Shown piece after piece: positions 25,440-33,371 of a stretch of 64,000 bases of DNA (its first letter is position 1; each line of letters begins with the position of its first letter). Below the pieces are notes generated by a model. That model saw only the letters and a program-made list of their open reading frames with translations. It made no database searches and had not been told where the DNA came from. Location of the stretch: contig CBDFMV010000003.1 in assembly GCA_965249815.1 (NCBI GenBank), positions 2,790,001 to 2,854,000 on the forward strand, given 5' to 3'. The stretch comes from JAJAZB01 sp965249815. GTDB taxonomy: Bacteria > Bacteroidota > Bacteroidia > Cytophagales > Spirosomataceae. The translations under genes were made by a program, and so were the position numbers.

Positions 25440-26193
25440 AAAGTTTCGTCAGTTCCACAAACTCCCCCACCCCCAGCCGCTCGGCCCGCAGGTCGAGGAG
25501 TGGGTGGTCGGGGAGGTGGGCGTTCAGCGGTTTAAGGGCGTTGCGGAGGGTTTTGCGGCGTTGGTTGAAGGCCGTTTTTACGACCAGTTTAAATTTCACC
25601 GGGTCGCAGCCCAGGTCGGTCACGGCGTTGCGTTTCAGCCGAATTACACCTGAGTTCACCTTCGGCGGTGGGTCGAAAGCCCCCGGCGGCACCGTAAAGG
25701 CATATTCGATGGCGTACCAGGCCTGAAGCAGCACGCTCAGGATGCCGTAGTCTTTGGTGCCGGGCGGGGCGGCCAGGCGCTGGGCCACCTCTTTTTGCAG
25801 CATGCACACCACTTCGGGTACGCGGTTCACGTCTTCGAGGATTTTGAAGAAAATCTGCGAGGAAATGTTGTAGGGAAAATTGCCGATAACAGCGAATGGC
25901 TCCGTCGAAAAGTCGGCCAAGTTCATCCGCAGAAAATCGGCGGAACGCAGGCGGGAGGTTAATTCCGGGAAATGGATGTTAAGGTACTCGACCGATTCGC
26001 GGTCCACCTCGACGGCGTGCAGTTCGATGGCCTCGTTTTGCAGTAAAAACTGCGTCAGTACGCCCGTGCCGGGGCCGATTTCGAGCACCCTGCGGTAGCC
26101 GCCGTGGCCCGAAAGCAACCCGGCGATGCGCCGGGCGGCGTCGAGGTCACGCAGGAAATGCTGACCGAGGTGTTTTTTGGCGCGAACGTGCAA
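25429..26193 (-). CDS. rsmA: 16S rRNA dimethyladenosine transferase (KsgA/RsmA)
   Basis: Dimethylates two adjacent adenines in helix 45 of 16S rRNA, 254 residues. Motifs: AKKHLGQHFLRD at the N-terminus, SAM motif I LEIGPGTGVLT (37-47), acidic VEVDRE, and the catalytic GNFPYNISSQI. The C-terminal part QRRKTLRNALK is typical. The last residues LCER and the TGA stop come from the word-type inverted repeat, so the original C-terminus may have been slightly longer or different. Upstream lies another inverted repeat made of the same words. Confidence 0.96.
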   Translation of the reverse strand: MHVRAKKHLGQHFLRDLDAARRIAGLLSGHGGYRRVLEIGPGTGVLTQFLLQNEAIELHAVEVDRESVEYLNIHFPELTSRLRSADFLRMNLADFSTEPFAVIGNFPYNISSQIFFKILEDVNRVPEVVCMLQKEVAQRLAAPPGTKDYGILSVLLQAWYAIEYAFTVPPGAFDPPPKVNSGVIRLKRNAVTDLGCDPVKFKLVVKTAFNQRRKTLRNALKPLNAHLPDHPLLDLRAERLGVGEFVELTKLCER

Positions 26194-26197
26194 GGTG

Positions 26198-26294
26198 GTG
26201 AGAAGTAAGCGGTGAGAAGTGAGATGTTTTTTGATAAGAGTTGAATTTTACCGGGCGGCGGACCGCATTTCACTTCTCACCCCTTACTTCTCAC
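26198..26294. repeat. Inverted repeat of GTGAGAAGT words upstream of ksgA
   Basis: Arms 26198-26222 and 26270-26294 (25 bases) pair with one mismatch. The words are the same as in the hairpin at 25372, so ksgA is bracketed by two related elements. It occupies the divergent gap between ksgA and the hybrid kinase. The centre carries GCGGCGGACCGC, shared with copy 2 of the CGTCATTGCGAG family. Confidence 0.83.
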
Positions 26295-26363
26295 AACAGC
26301 AATCCCGCCAAATTTACCCCAAAAACCCGTAATTTTCGGTAAAATCCGGCCAACGCCCCAGCC

Positions 26364-29288
26364 ATGCCCACGACAAACTTTCCCGAAACGCCCGCACCCG
26401 TTGGCGGTTTGCCGCTTAGTTCGGCCTCCGCCGACTTGCAGGATTTGATTCGCAACACCTCCGACCTCATCCAGCTCATCGACCTCGACGGGCATTTTCT
26501 GTACGTCAACCGCGCCTGGAAAGACACCATTGGCTACCGCTCGGCCCAGTTGAATGCCATGACCATCCGCGAGGTGATCCACCCGGAGTTTCTGGAGGAA
26601 ACGATGGCTCGATTCGAGCGAATCAAAAACGGCGAGCAAATCCCGGATTTTGAAACCGTGTACCGCCGGAAAGATGGGCGGCGCGTGTACGTGACCGGCT
26701 CAGTCAACTGCCGCTTCGACGACGAGGGCCGCCCGGTGGCGTTTCGCTGCATTTTTCACGACACGACCGCCCGCAACCGCGCCGAAAAAGCCCAGAATCT
26801 TTTCTACCAGATCGCCGCCGCTTCGCTCACCGACCAAAGCCTTGACGAACTCTACCGCGTCATCCACGACGAGTTGGGCAAGGTCATCGACACGAAAAAC
26901 TTCTTCATCGCCCTCTACGATTTCGGCAAAAGCTACCTGTACTTCCCGTACTACGTCGACGAGTATTTCAGAGGCAACGTGCGGTTCACCAAACGCAAAC
27001 TCGGCAACGGCCTCACCGAGTACACCATCGCCGCCAACCGGGCGCTGATGCTTGTGGAAGACGACATCCGCCGCCTCGCCGCCAACCGCGAAATCTACCT
27101 CTACGGCCAGATTCCGAAGGTGCTGCTCTGCGCCCCGCTCCGCATCGGCGACCGCATCACGGGCATCATCGGCGTGAAAAGTTACGAGCGGACCAACAAG
27201 TACGACGTCCGCGACCTCGAACTCCTCGAATTCATCTCCGGGCAGGTGGCTCAGGCCATTGCCCGCAAGCAGGCCGAGGCCGAACTGGGCAAGCAAACGG
27301 CCCGGCTGCGGGCCGTTTTTGAAAGCTCCAGCCACCTCATGTGGACCGTGAACCGGCGGATGCAGATGACCTCGTTCAACCAGAATTACGCCCGGCTCAT
27401 CCAAACCAACCTCAACCGCTCGACGCGCGTCAACGTGTCGGTCGAGCAGTTCGGCTGGCAACTGATGGGCCTGGAAAACCGCCGCGTAGTCGAAGAGCAC
27501 TACCGGCAGGCCTTTCGCGGCGTGCCGCAGTATTTCGAGGTGCAACTCACCACGAAAGCGGGCGAAATGTGGTACGAAATGCACCTCAACCCGATTCTGC
27601 TCGGCGACGGTTCCATCGAAGAAGTGTCGGGCATTGCCCGCGACATCACGCCGCTGAAGCGCAGCGCCCAGGAATTGCTCAAGGCCAAAGAGGAAGCCGA
27701 GCGCTCGCTGAAGGTGAAAGAGCGGTTTCTGGCCAACATGTCGCACGAAATCCGCACGCCCATGAACGGCGTCATCGGCATGGTCGATTTGCTGGCCGAC
27801 ACGCCGCTCAACGGCGAGCAGCGCGATTTTGTGCAAACCATCAAGCGCTCGTCGGAAACGCTGCTGACGATTCTGAACGACATCCTCGATTTGTCGAAAA
27901 TCGAAGCGGGTAAAATGCAGTTGCACGAGGCCCCGCTTGCACTCCGGGATTTGTTCGAGAAACTCATCAGCCTGTTCCGGCAAACGGCCCAGGCCAAGCA
28001 CAACGACCTGGCCTATAGCCTCGGGCCGGGCATGCCCAAATACATCATCGCCGACGAAACACGGTTGCTGCAAATCCTCTCGAACCTAACGTCGAACGCG
28101 CTCAAATTCACCGAAACCGGCAGCGTGACCATCCGGGCCAACACCCTCTGGACGAAAGGCAAGTGGCACAAAATCCGCGTGGAAGTGCAGGATACGGGCA
28201 TCGGTATTTCACCCGAGGGCCTGAAGCAGTTGTTCAACGCCTTCGATCAACTCGACAATTCGTCGAAAAAATCGTACGGCGGTACCGGCCTCGGGCTGGT
28301 CATTTCCAAAGAACTGACCCAGTTGATGAAAGGCGAAATGGGCGTGGAATCCGAAATCGGCCAGGGCAGCACGTTCTGGTTTACGGTCGAACTGAAGGAA
28401 ACGACCATCAGTCCGCTCAGTGAACAAAAAGAGGCCGAGGCGTTTGTGGTGGCCAATTTTTTCAAAAACACCCACCCGCGCATCCTGCTCGTGGACGACA
28501 ACGCCGTGAACCGCAAGGTCGCGAGTGAAATCCTGACCAAGGCCGGCTGCGTGGTCGAAACCGCCGAGTCGGGTCGGCAAGCAATTCAACTCGTGGCCGA
28601 CCACGAACCCAGCGAGGAGGGCCACCTGCTCCTGCCGCCCACCACCCGCTATGACCTGATTCTGATGGACATCCAGATGCCCGACCTCGACGGCGTCGAA
28701 ACCACCCAGGAACTCCGCCGCCGCGTGGGCACCGCCCTGCCGCCCGTGGTGGCCATGACGGCCTACTCGATGAAGGAAGACCGCGACCGTTTTCTGAGCC
28801 AGGGCCTCAACGACTACGTGGCCAAACCCATCCGGGCCGAGGCGCTGGTGCGAAAAGTAAAGGAATGGATGGACGTGAAGGGCCGACCCGCCGCGCAGCC
28901 CGTGGCCAAAGCCGCGCCGGTTGGGCCAGCCGCCGAACCCGCCGTGCCGGTTTTTGATCGGGAAGTTATCCACCAACTGCGCGATCTGGGCGGAGTAGAA
29001 ATGGTCGTGTCGGTGTTCGAGGATTTTGAACGGGAAGCCACTCAGCAACTCGCCGATGCCCAGGCTGCCTACCGCCGCGTCGACCACGCCGCCGTGGAAA
29101 GCAACCTCCACACGCTCAAAGGCAACGCGGGTACCCTCGGCATCGAGCGCCTGCATTTGGCCGTGAAATCGCTGGAAGCCCGCACGAAAGGGGGCGATTT
29201 CAGTACGTTTGAAACGGAAATGCCGCTCGTGGTGCGGGAATTCGCCGCGTTTCGGGAGCAGTACAAGTCGTTTTTGGAGGGGCTTTAA
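26364..29288 (+). CDS. Cytosolic hybrid histidine kinase PAS-GAF-PAS-HisKA-HATPase-REC-Hpt
   Basis: Multi-step phosphorelay kinase, 974 residues, without membrane segments, so it senses a soluble cue. Order: PAS (about 25-145, ending FHDTTARNRAEK), GAF (about 150-310, KVIDTKNFFIALYD to EFISGQVAQAIARKQ), PAS (about 315-440), short coiled coil, HisKA with H461 in NMSHEIRTPMNGV, HATPase (about 575-695; N box LTSNALKF, G1 DTGIGIS, G2 GGTGLGL), receiver with D769 in LILMDIQMPD, and C-terminal Hpt with H916 in HTLKGNAGTLG. All catalytic residues are present. A stand-alone CheY-like receiver gene lies 281 bases downstream and is the obvious final acceptor, by position. The input is unknown. Confidence 0.95.
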   Translation: MPTTNFPETPAPVGGLPLSSASADLQDLIRNTSDLIQLIDLDGHFLYVNRAWKDTIGYRSAQLNAMTIREVIHPEFLEETMARFERIKNGEQIPDFETVYRRKDGRRVYVTGSVNCRFDDEGRPVAFRCIFHDTTARNRAEKAQNLFYQIAAASLTDQSLDELYRVIHDELGKVIDTKNFFIALYDFGKSYLYFPYYVDEYFRGNVRFTKRKLGNGLTEYTIAANRALMLVEDDIRRLAANREIYLYGQIPKVLLCAPLRIGDRITGIIGVKSYERTNKYDVRDLELLEFISGQVAQAIARKQAEAELGKQTARLRAVFESSSHLMWTVNRRMQMTSFNQNYARLIQTNLNRSTRVNVSVEQFGWQLMGLENRRVVEEHYRQAFRGVPQYFEVQLTTKAGEMWYEMHLNPILLGDGSIEEVSGIARDITPLKRSAQELLKAKEEAERSLKVKERFLANMSHEIRTPMNGVIGMVDLLADTPLNGEQRDFVQTIKRSSETLLTILNDILDLSKIEAGKMQLHEAPLALRDLFEKLISLFRQTAQAKHNDLAYSLGPGMPKYIIADETRLLQILSNLTSNALKFTETGSVTIRANTLWTKGKWHKIRVEVQDTGIGISPEGLKQLFNAFDQLDNSSKKSYGGTGLGLVISKELTQLMKGEMGVESEIGQGSTFWFTVELKETTISPLSEQKEAEAFVVANFFKNTHPRILLVDDNAVNRKVASEILTKAGCVVETAESGRQAIQLVADHEPSEEGHLLLPPTTRYDLILMDIQMPDLDGVETTQELRRRVGTALPPVVAMTAYSMKEDRDRFLSQGLNDYVAKPIRAEALVRKVKEWMDVKGRPAAQPVAKAAPVGPAAEPAVPVFDREVIHQLRDLGGVEMVVSVFEDFEREATQQLADAQAAYRRVDHAAVESNLHTLKGNAGTLGIERLHLAVKSLEARTKGGDFSTFETEMPLVVREFAAFREQYKSFLEGL

Positions 29289-29355
29289 CAAACGAACGCG
29301 GGAACAGGATCAGCGTGGCAAATCATCCAGGCGCTCCTTCCTCGCGTTCGTTAAA
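29284..29355. repeat. Inverted repeat overlapping the kinase stop codon
   Basis: Left arm TTTAACAAACGAACGCG (29284 on) pairs with CGCGTTCGTTAAA ending at 29355. The kinase stop codon (29286-29288) is inside the left arm. The gap 29289-29569 contains this, a second palindrome at 29463 and no gene. Confidence 0.7.
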
Positions 29356-29462
29356 TTCTTTTAAAATGGGAGTTTGCTGGCACAGGGAGCGGAGTTTTGG
29401 GGTTTCATAAACAATTACGCCCTCGGGCTGTCAACCGTTTAGCTATCACCCCACCTGCATAC

Positions 29463-29496
29463 GCCCCGGCCCCGAGTACTCGGGGCCGGGGCTTTT
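29463..29496 (+). terminator. 30-base perfect palindrome with T-run
   Basis: GCCCCGGCCCCGAGT (29463-29477) is followed directly by its reverse complement and TTTT. It forms a zero-spacer GC-rich stem and probably terminates transcription from the kinase gene, about 75 bases before the next ATG. Confidence 0.78.
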
Positions 29497-29569
29497 CACG
29501 TCGAGGTGTTGAGTTTGTCGCCCGCAACGCCGTAATTTCACCCCGGCAAACCCAACCCCGTACTCCCCA

Positions 29570-29947
29570 ATGGCAACCAACAAGCGCGTTCTTATCGCCG
29601 AAGACAGTTCCGTGATTCAGAATCTGGCCAAGAAAATCCTGGAATTCCAGAATTTTGAGATCACCTCGGTCAAAAACGGCGAGCAGGTGCTGCAAATTCT
29701 CGAAAAAGAAGATTTCGACGTCATTCTGCTCGACATCAACATGCCCGTCATGGATGGCATGGAGTGTGCCGCTCGCGTCCGCGCGCTGCCCGACCCGGCG
29801 AAGGCCCGGATTCCGATGGTGGCCATCACCGGCAACGCCCGCAACTACACGCCGGAGGAATTCAAGGCCGCCGGTTTCAACGACATGCTCATCAAACCCC
29901 TCAACTTCGATGCCCTGGTGGCCCAGGTGAAAAGCCTGACGGAATAG
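29570..29947 (+). CDS. CheY-like single-domain response regulator
   Basis: Stand-alone receiver, 125 residues. The phosphoacceptor is D55 (LLDINMPVMDG), with acidic E11-D12, T87 (AITG) and K109 (IKPLN), so all active-site positions are conserved. No output domain is present; it may act by protein binding or as an intermediate in a relay. It follows the hybrid kinase on the same strand but is separated by a strong terminator palindrome, so it may have its own promoter. No promoter box matching TAnnTTTG is evident in the last 70 bases. Confidence 0.93.
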   Translation: MATNKRVLIAEDSSVIQNLAKKILEFQNFEITSVKNGEQVLQILEKEDFDVILLDINMPVMDGMECAARVRALPDPAKARIPMVAITGNARNYTPEEFKAAGFNDMLIKPLNFDALVAQVKSLTE

Positions 29948-29984
29948 TTCGCAGGGCGGAGGGCGTGGTTTCAGTTGGCTACGC

Positions 29985-30013
29985 GACGCACTACGCACTA
30001 AGCACTACGCACT
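29985..30013 (+). repeat. Direct array of CACTACG/CACTAAG words ending at a start codon
   Basis: The words CGCACTACGCACTAAG and CACTACGCACT run without break into the ATG at 30014. The same word appears in the arms of the 33-base hairpin at 44138-44213. Here only one arm is present. Confidence 0.6.
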
Positions 30014-30775
30014 ATGATTGTTACTTTCCTCGGCACCGGCACGTCGCAGGGTGTGCCGGTGATTGGCTGCGACTGCGAAGTGTGCCGCTCGCTCGACTTC
30101 CGCGACAAGCGGCTGCGGGTGTCGGTACACGTGCAGGTTGGGGGGAAAAGCCTGGTCATCGACACCGGCCCGGATTTCCGCCAGCAGGTGCTCCGCGAAC
30201 GCATCAGCCGCCTCGACGCCGTGCTGATGACCCACGAACACAAGGACCACACCGCCGGGCTCGACGACGTGCGGGCGTACAATTTCCGCCAGCAGCGCGA
30301 CATGCCCGTGTACGGTCGCGAACGCGTGCTGGAGCAAATCAAGCGGGAATTTTCGTACGCTTTTGCCGAAAAAAAATACCCCGGCGTGCCAAGAATCCAA
30401 TTGCATTCGATTGAAAACAAGCCGTTTAGCGTCGAAGGTGTGGCCATAACGCCCGTCGAAGTACTCCACCACCGGTTGCCCGTGTTCGGCTTTCGGATTG
30501 GCGATTTTACGTACATCACCGACGCCAATTTTATTTCGGACGAAGAAGTAACAAAAATTCGCGGTACCCGGATTTTAGTGCTCAACGCCTTGCAAAAAGA
30601 AGCCCACGTGTCGCATTTTACGCTCGCCGAGGCGTTACAGCAAGTGCAGCGCATTGGCCCCGAGCGGGCGTACCTGACCCACCTCAGCCACCGGATGGGT
30701 CGCCACGCCGCCGTCGAAGCCGAACTTCCGCCGAACGTGCGAATTGCGTACGATGGGCTGAAGATTTCGTTGTAA
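30014..30775 (+). CDS. MBL-fold metallo-hydrolase (PhnP-like)
   Basis: Cytosolic metallo-beta-lactamase-fold phosphodiesterase-like enzyme, 253 residues. The N-terminus FLGTGTSQGVPVIGCDC-x-x-C with two cysteine pairs and later THEHKDHTAGLDD provide the metal ligands (HxHxDH type); further ligands are expected in ITDANFIS and LTHLSHRMG. The family includes PhnP (cyclic phosphodiesterase) and conserved Bacteroidota proteins of unknown substrate; phn genes are absent here, so a C-P lyase role is unlikely. Its ATG follows directly on an array of short word repeats. A dispersed inverted repeat follows the gene. Confidence 0.9.
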   Translation: MIVTFLGTGTSQGVPVIGCDCEVCRSLDFRDKRLRVSVHVQVGGKSLVIDTGPDFRQQVLRERISRLDAVLMTHEHKDHTAGLDDVRAYNFRQQRDMPVYGRERVLEQIKREFSYAFAEKKYPGVPRIQLHSIENKPFSVEGVAITPVEVLHHRLPVFGFRIGDFTYITDANFISDEEVTKIRGTRILVLNALQKEAHVSHFTLAEALQQVQRIGPERAYLTHLSHRMGRHAAVEAELPPNVRIAYDGLKISL

Positions 30776-30788
30776 GAAAGTCTCTTGC

Positions 30789-30897
30789 CCGTCATTGCGA
30801 GCGGAGCGAAGCAATCCGTTTCCACCGACCAGACTCAGTGCTTCGGAAGTGCTTGCAGCTTGGAAACGGATTGCTTCGCTCCGCTCGCAATGACGGT
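30789..30897. repeat. Dispersed inverted repeat, CGTCATTGCGAG family, copy 3
   Basis: Arms of 35 bases (30790-30824 and 30861-30895) are essentially perfect and begin CGTCATTGCGAGCGGAGCGA. The loop includes ACTCAGTGCT, shared with copy 1. This is the most regular copy and is probably closest to the family consensus. Confidence 0.9.
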
Positions 30898-30912
30898 TGG
30901 GAAGGACTTTAT

Positions 30913-30920
30913 TAATTTTG
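30913..30920 (+). promoter_or_regulatory. TAATTTTG box seven bases before the sulfite oxidase ATG
   Basis: TAATTTTG matches the Bacteroidota TAnnTTTG box and ends at 30920, with the ATG at 30928. A transcript starting a few bases downstream would have almost no leader. No clear -33 TTG at the usual distance is seen; the dispersed repeat occupies that space. Confidence 0.55.
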
Positions 30921-30927
30921 ACAGAAC

Positions 30928-32148
30928 ATGAAAACGCGCCGCGCCTTCCTCAAATCCAGCCTCCTCACCACGCTCACGGCGGCGCTGGGCACGGAAATCG
31001 TGTTCGGCGAACGCCTGCCCGACGACCACCGCCCGCTCGTGCTCGACGACCCGACGCTGGCCGGTTGGGGCAAAAACCGCGAGTTGATTGTCCTCAGCGA
31101 CCGGCCCTGGAACGTCGAAACACCCCCGCACCTGCTCGATGACGAGGTGACGCCCGCCGACAAGCTCTTCATCCGCAACAATGGCCGGGTTCCCGAAAAC
31201 ATCGACCCCAAAACCTGGACACTGACCATCGACGGCGAATCGGTGAACGCCCCGAAAACCTTCACGCTGGCCGAATTGAAGCGTAATTTCAAACCCTACA
31301 CCTACCACCTCGTGGTGGAATGCGGCGGCAACGGGCGCTACGGCTTCAACCCGCCCGCCTCGGGCAACCAGTGGAAAGAAGGGGCCGTGAGTTGCTGCCG
31401 GTGGACGGGCGTGCGGCTGAAAGATGTGCTGCAAAGCGTGGGCCTGAAAACCGACGCCGTGTACATCGGCTACTACGGCAAGGACCTCCACCTCAGCGGC
31501 GACCCGACCAAACCCGTTATTTCGCGGGGCGTACCCATCAAAAAAGCGCTCGAAGACGAAACCCTGCTTGCCTGGGCCATGAACGACCGCGACATCCCGC
31601 TCGTCCACGGCTATCCGCTGCGGCTGGTGGTGGGCGGCTGGCCCGGCTCGGTGTCGGGCAAATGGTTGCAGCGGATTGCCGTGCGCAACAAAGTTCACGA
31701 TGGCGAGAAAATGGACGGCACCCACTACCGCGTGCCCATCCGGCCCGTAGAGCCGGGAGAAAAAGTTGCTGACGACAATTTCCGCATCATCGAATCGATG
31801 CCCGTGCGGTCGGTCATCACGCACCCGGCCACGGGGGCCATGCTCGACGAAGGCAAAATCCTCGACCTGCGGGGCCACGCCTGGGCGGGCGATTTGGCCG
31901 TTTCCGGTGTGGAAATTTCCATCGATTACGGCGCGACCTGGCAACCGGCGAACCTGAAAAAACCGGTCAACCGCCTGGCCTGGCAGCGTTGGACGGCGCA
32001 GGTGAAGCTGCCCCGCAAGGGCTACTACGAAGTCTGGGCGCGGGCCACCGATGCCATCGGCGCAAGCCAGCCGATGGTGATTCCGGCCTGGAACCCCGGC
32101 GGCTACCTCAACAACGCCTGCCACCGGATTGCCGTGAAGGTGGTGTAG
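30928..32148 (+). CDS. Sulfite oxidase-type molybdoenzyme, Tat-exported
   Basis: Periplasmic molybdopterin enzyme, 406 residues, probably oxidising sulfite to sulfate. A Tat signal with R-R-A-F-L-K at residues 4-9 starts the protein. The molybdopterin domain (about 75-275) has FIRNNG, VECGGNGRYGF with C132 as the predicted Mo ligand, and PLRLVVGGWPGSVSGKWLQRI. The C-terminal dimerisation domain (about 290-405) contains VEISIDYGATWQPA and AWNPGGYLNNACHRI. The usual text around the ligand is CAGNRR; CGGNGR here is a mild departure. A monohaem cytochrome c gene starts 17 bases downstream, as in SorAB sulfite dehydrogenases, so electrons likely pass to that protein. Confidence 0.92.
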   Translation: MKTRRAFLKSSLLTTLTAALGTEIVFGERLPDDHRPLVLDDPTLAGWGKNRELIVLSDRPWNVETPPHLLDDEVTPADKLFIRNNGRVPENIDPKTWTLTIDGESVNAPKTFTLAELKRNFKPYTYHLVVECGGNGRYGFNPPASGNQWKEGAVSCCRWTGVRLKDVLQSVGLKTDAVYIGYYGKDLHLSGDPTKPVISRGVPIKKALEDETLLAWAMNDRDIPLVHGYPLRLVVGGWPGSVSGKWLQRIAVRNKVHDGEKMDGTHYRVPIRPVEPGEKVADDNFRIIESMPVRSVITHPATGAMLDEGKILDLRGHAWAGDLAVSGVEISIDYGATWQPANLKKPVNRLAWQRWTAQVKLPRKGYYEVWARATDAIGASQPMVIPAWNPGGYLNNACHRIAVKVV

Positions 32149-32165
32149 GCAAAAACGGTGAATCG

Positions 32166-32537
32166 ATGAAATTGCTCCTCGCCCTTCTGGCTTTTCTCAC
32201 GGCGCTGGCCTTCCGGCCTCCGCAACCGGCGGTGCTGGCGAAACCGCCGTTCGCCGATTCCCTCGACGCCGCTACGGGCCTGAAAATCGCTCCCGGCCTT
32301 GATTTGGTCAAAATTCACTGCACGGGTTGCCATTCCACCAAGCTCATCACGCAGTTCAAGGCCACCCGGCAGGGCTGGCTCGACCGCATTCGCTGGATGC
32401 AGGCAAAGCAAAACCTCTGGGATTTGCGCGAAAGCGAGCCGCCGATCCTCGATTACCTCGCCAAAAACTACGCCCCCGTCGAGCGCGCCGAGCGCCGCCC
32501 GCCGCTAAAAGACGTGAAGTGGTACCGGCTGGAGTGA
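32166..32537 (+). CDS. Small periplasmic monohaem cytochrome c (SorB-like)
   Basis: Secreted c-type cytochrome, 123 residues. A hydrophobic signal segment (MKLLLALLAFLTALAF) is followed by one haem site, C52-T-G-C55-H56; M-rich WMQAK near residue 95 may give the axial ligand. It is 17 bases downstream of the sulfite oxidase gene and most likely takes its electrons. SorB proteins are of similar size but sequence-divergent, so the name is by context. It ends next to a TTTAGGG-word inverted repeat. Confidence 0.88.
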   Translation: MKLLLALLAFLTALAFRPPQPAVLAKPPFADSLDAATGLKIAPGLDLVKIHCTGCHSTKLITQFKATRQGWLDRIRWMQAKQNLWDLRESEPPILDYLAKNYAPVERAERRPPLKDVKWYRLE

Positions 32538-32538
32538 G

Positions 32539-32589
32539 TTCAGGGTTTAGGGTTTGTAGATGACGTAACGCTGAACCCTAAACCCTGAA
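32539..32589. repeat. Inverted repeat of TTTAGGG words
   Basis: Left TTCAGGGTTTAGGGTTT (32539-32555) pairs with AACCCTAAACCCTGAA (32574-32589), loop about 18 bases. It begins two bases after the cytochrome stop codon and lies immediately upstream of the HAD-gene promoter box. Related words occur at 47934-48011 in a different order. Confidence 0.83.
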
Positions 32590-32603
32590 TGCTAAACTTA
32601 CCC

Positions 32604-32611
32604 TACCTTTG
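32604..32611 (+). promoter_or_regulatory. TACCTTTG box four bases before the HAD-gene ATG
   Basis: TACCTTTG matches TAnnTTTG and ends at 32611; the ATG is at 32616. The same sequence, with following GC, precedes sucA at 17582. Transcription from here would give a leaderless message. Confidence 0.55.
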
Positions 32612-32615
32612 CGCC

Positions 32616-33326
32616 ATGATTTCCTCCCCGACGGTCCCGCCCCCGGTGGCCGCATCCCCGGTGGCCGCCATTTTCGACATGGACGGCACGCTGGTGGACA
32701 ACATGGCTTACCACATCGCCGCGTGGAAGGCGTTTTGCCAAAATCACCACCTGCCGTTTTCCCTCGACACCTACTACCGCCAGTTCAACGGGCGCACCTC
32801 GCGCGACGTGCTGCAACTGCTCTTCAACCGGATGCTGACCGACGCACAGGTGTACGCCTTCACCGAAGAAAAGGAAGAAGTGTACCGCGAAATCTACCGT
32901 CCGCACCTGAAACCCGTCGCCGGGAGCGTCGATTTTCTTGAAGACCTGAAAACCCACGGCGTGAAGCTGGCCGTGGCGACTTCGGCCCCGCTGAGCAACC
33001 TTGAGTTTACCCTCGACGGCGCGGGACTGGCCCCGTTTTTTGAGGTCGTGGTGTACGGCGCGATGGTCAGGCGCGGGAAACCCAACCCGGAAATCTACCT
33101 CACCACCGCCGAAAAGTTGGGCGTCGGGCCGAGCCGGTGCGTGGTGTTCGAGGATGCCTTGCCCGGCATCGAATCGGCCCGGCGGGCGGGAATGCCCGTC
33201 GTGGGCCTTACTACCAGCCATTCGGCGGATGAACTCGCGACCAGCACCGTGTTGCAGGCGGCGGATTTTACGGGAATGACTTTTGAAACGCTGAAACCAT
33301 TTTTTGCAGAAAAAGTCGGGGCGTAA
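32616..33326 (+). CDS. HAD-superfamily hydrolase, beta-phosphoglucomutase-like
   Basis: Cytosolic phosphatase or phosphomutase of HAD subfamily IA, 236 residues. Motif I is DMDGTLVDN, motif II TSAPLSN (VATSAP), motif III lysine in RRGKPNPEIY, motif IV FEDALPGIESARRAGM. The cap domain with FNGRTSRDVL is as in beta-phosphoglucomutase and related sugar phosphatases. The ATG at 32616 is preferred over one 27 bases upstream, which would start before the promoter box. It is followed by ROK kinase and SIS isomerase genes on the same strand, so a sugar-phosphate pathway is likely, but the sugar is not determined. Confidence 0.9.
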   Translation: MISSPTVPPPVAASPVAAIFDMDGTLVDNMAYHIAAWKAFCQNHHLPFSLDTYYRQFNGRTSRDVLQLLFNRMLTDAQVYAFTEEKEEVYREIYRPHLKPVAGSVDFLEDLKTHGVKLAVATSAPLSNLEFTLDGAGLAPFFEVVVYGAMVRRGKPNPEIYLTTAEKLGVGPSRCVVFEDALPGIESARRAGMPVVGLTTSHSADELATSTVLQAADFTGMTFETLKPFFAEKVGA

Positions 33327-33371
33327 GCACAACGACCTTACTACTGACGCCTGACGACGCACGACTGATTT

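Noticed and set aside
32539..32589. Telomere-like TTTAGGG words
   Set aside because: Only a few words in an inverted arrangement inside the chromosome, with genes on both sides; there is no sign of a replicon end.
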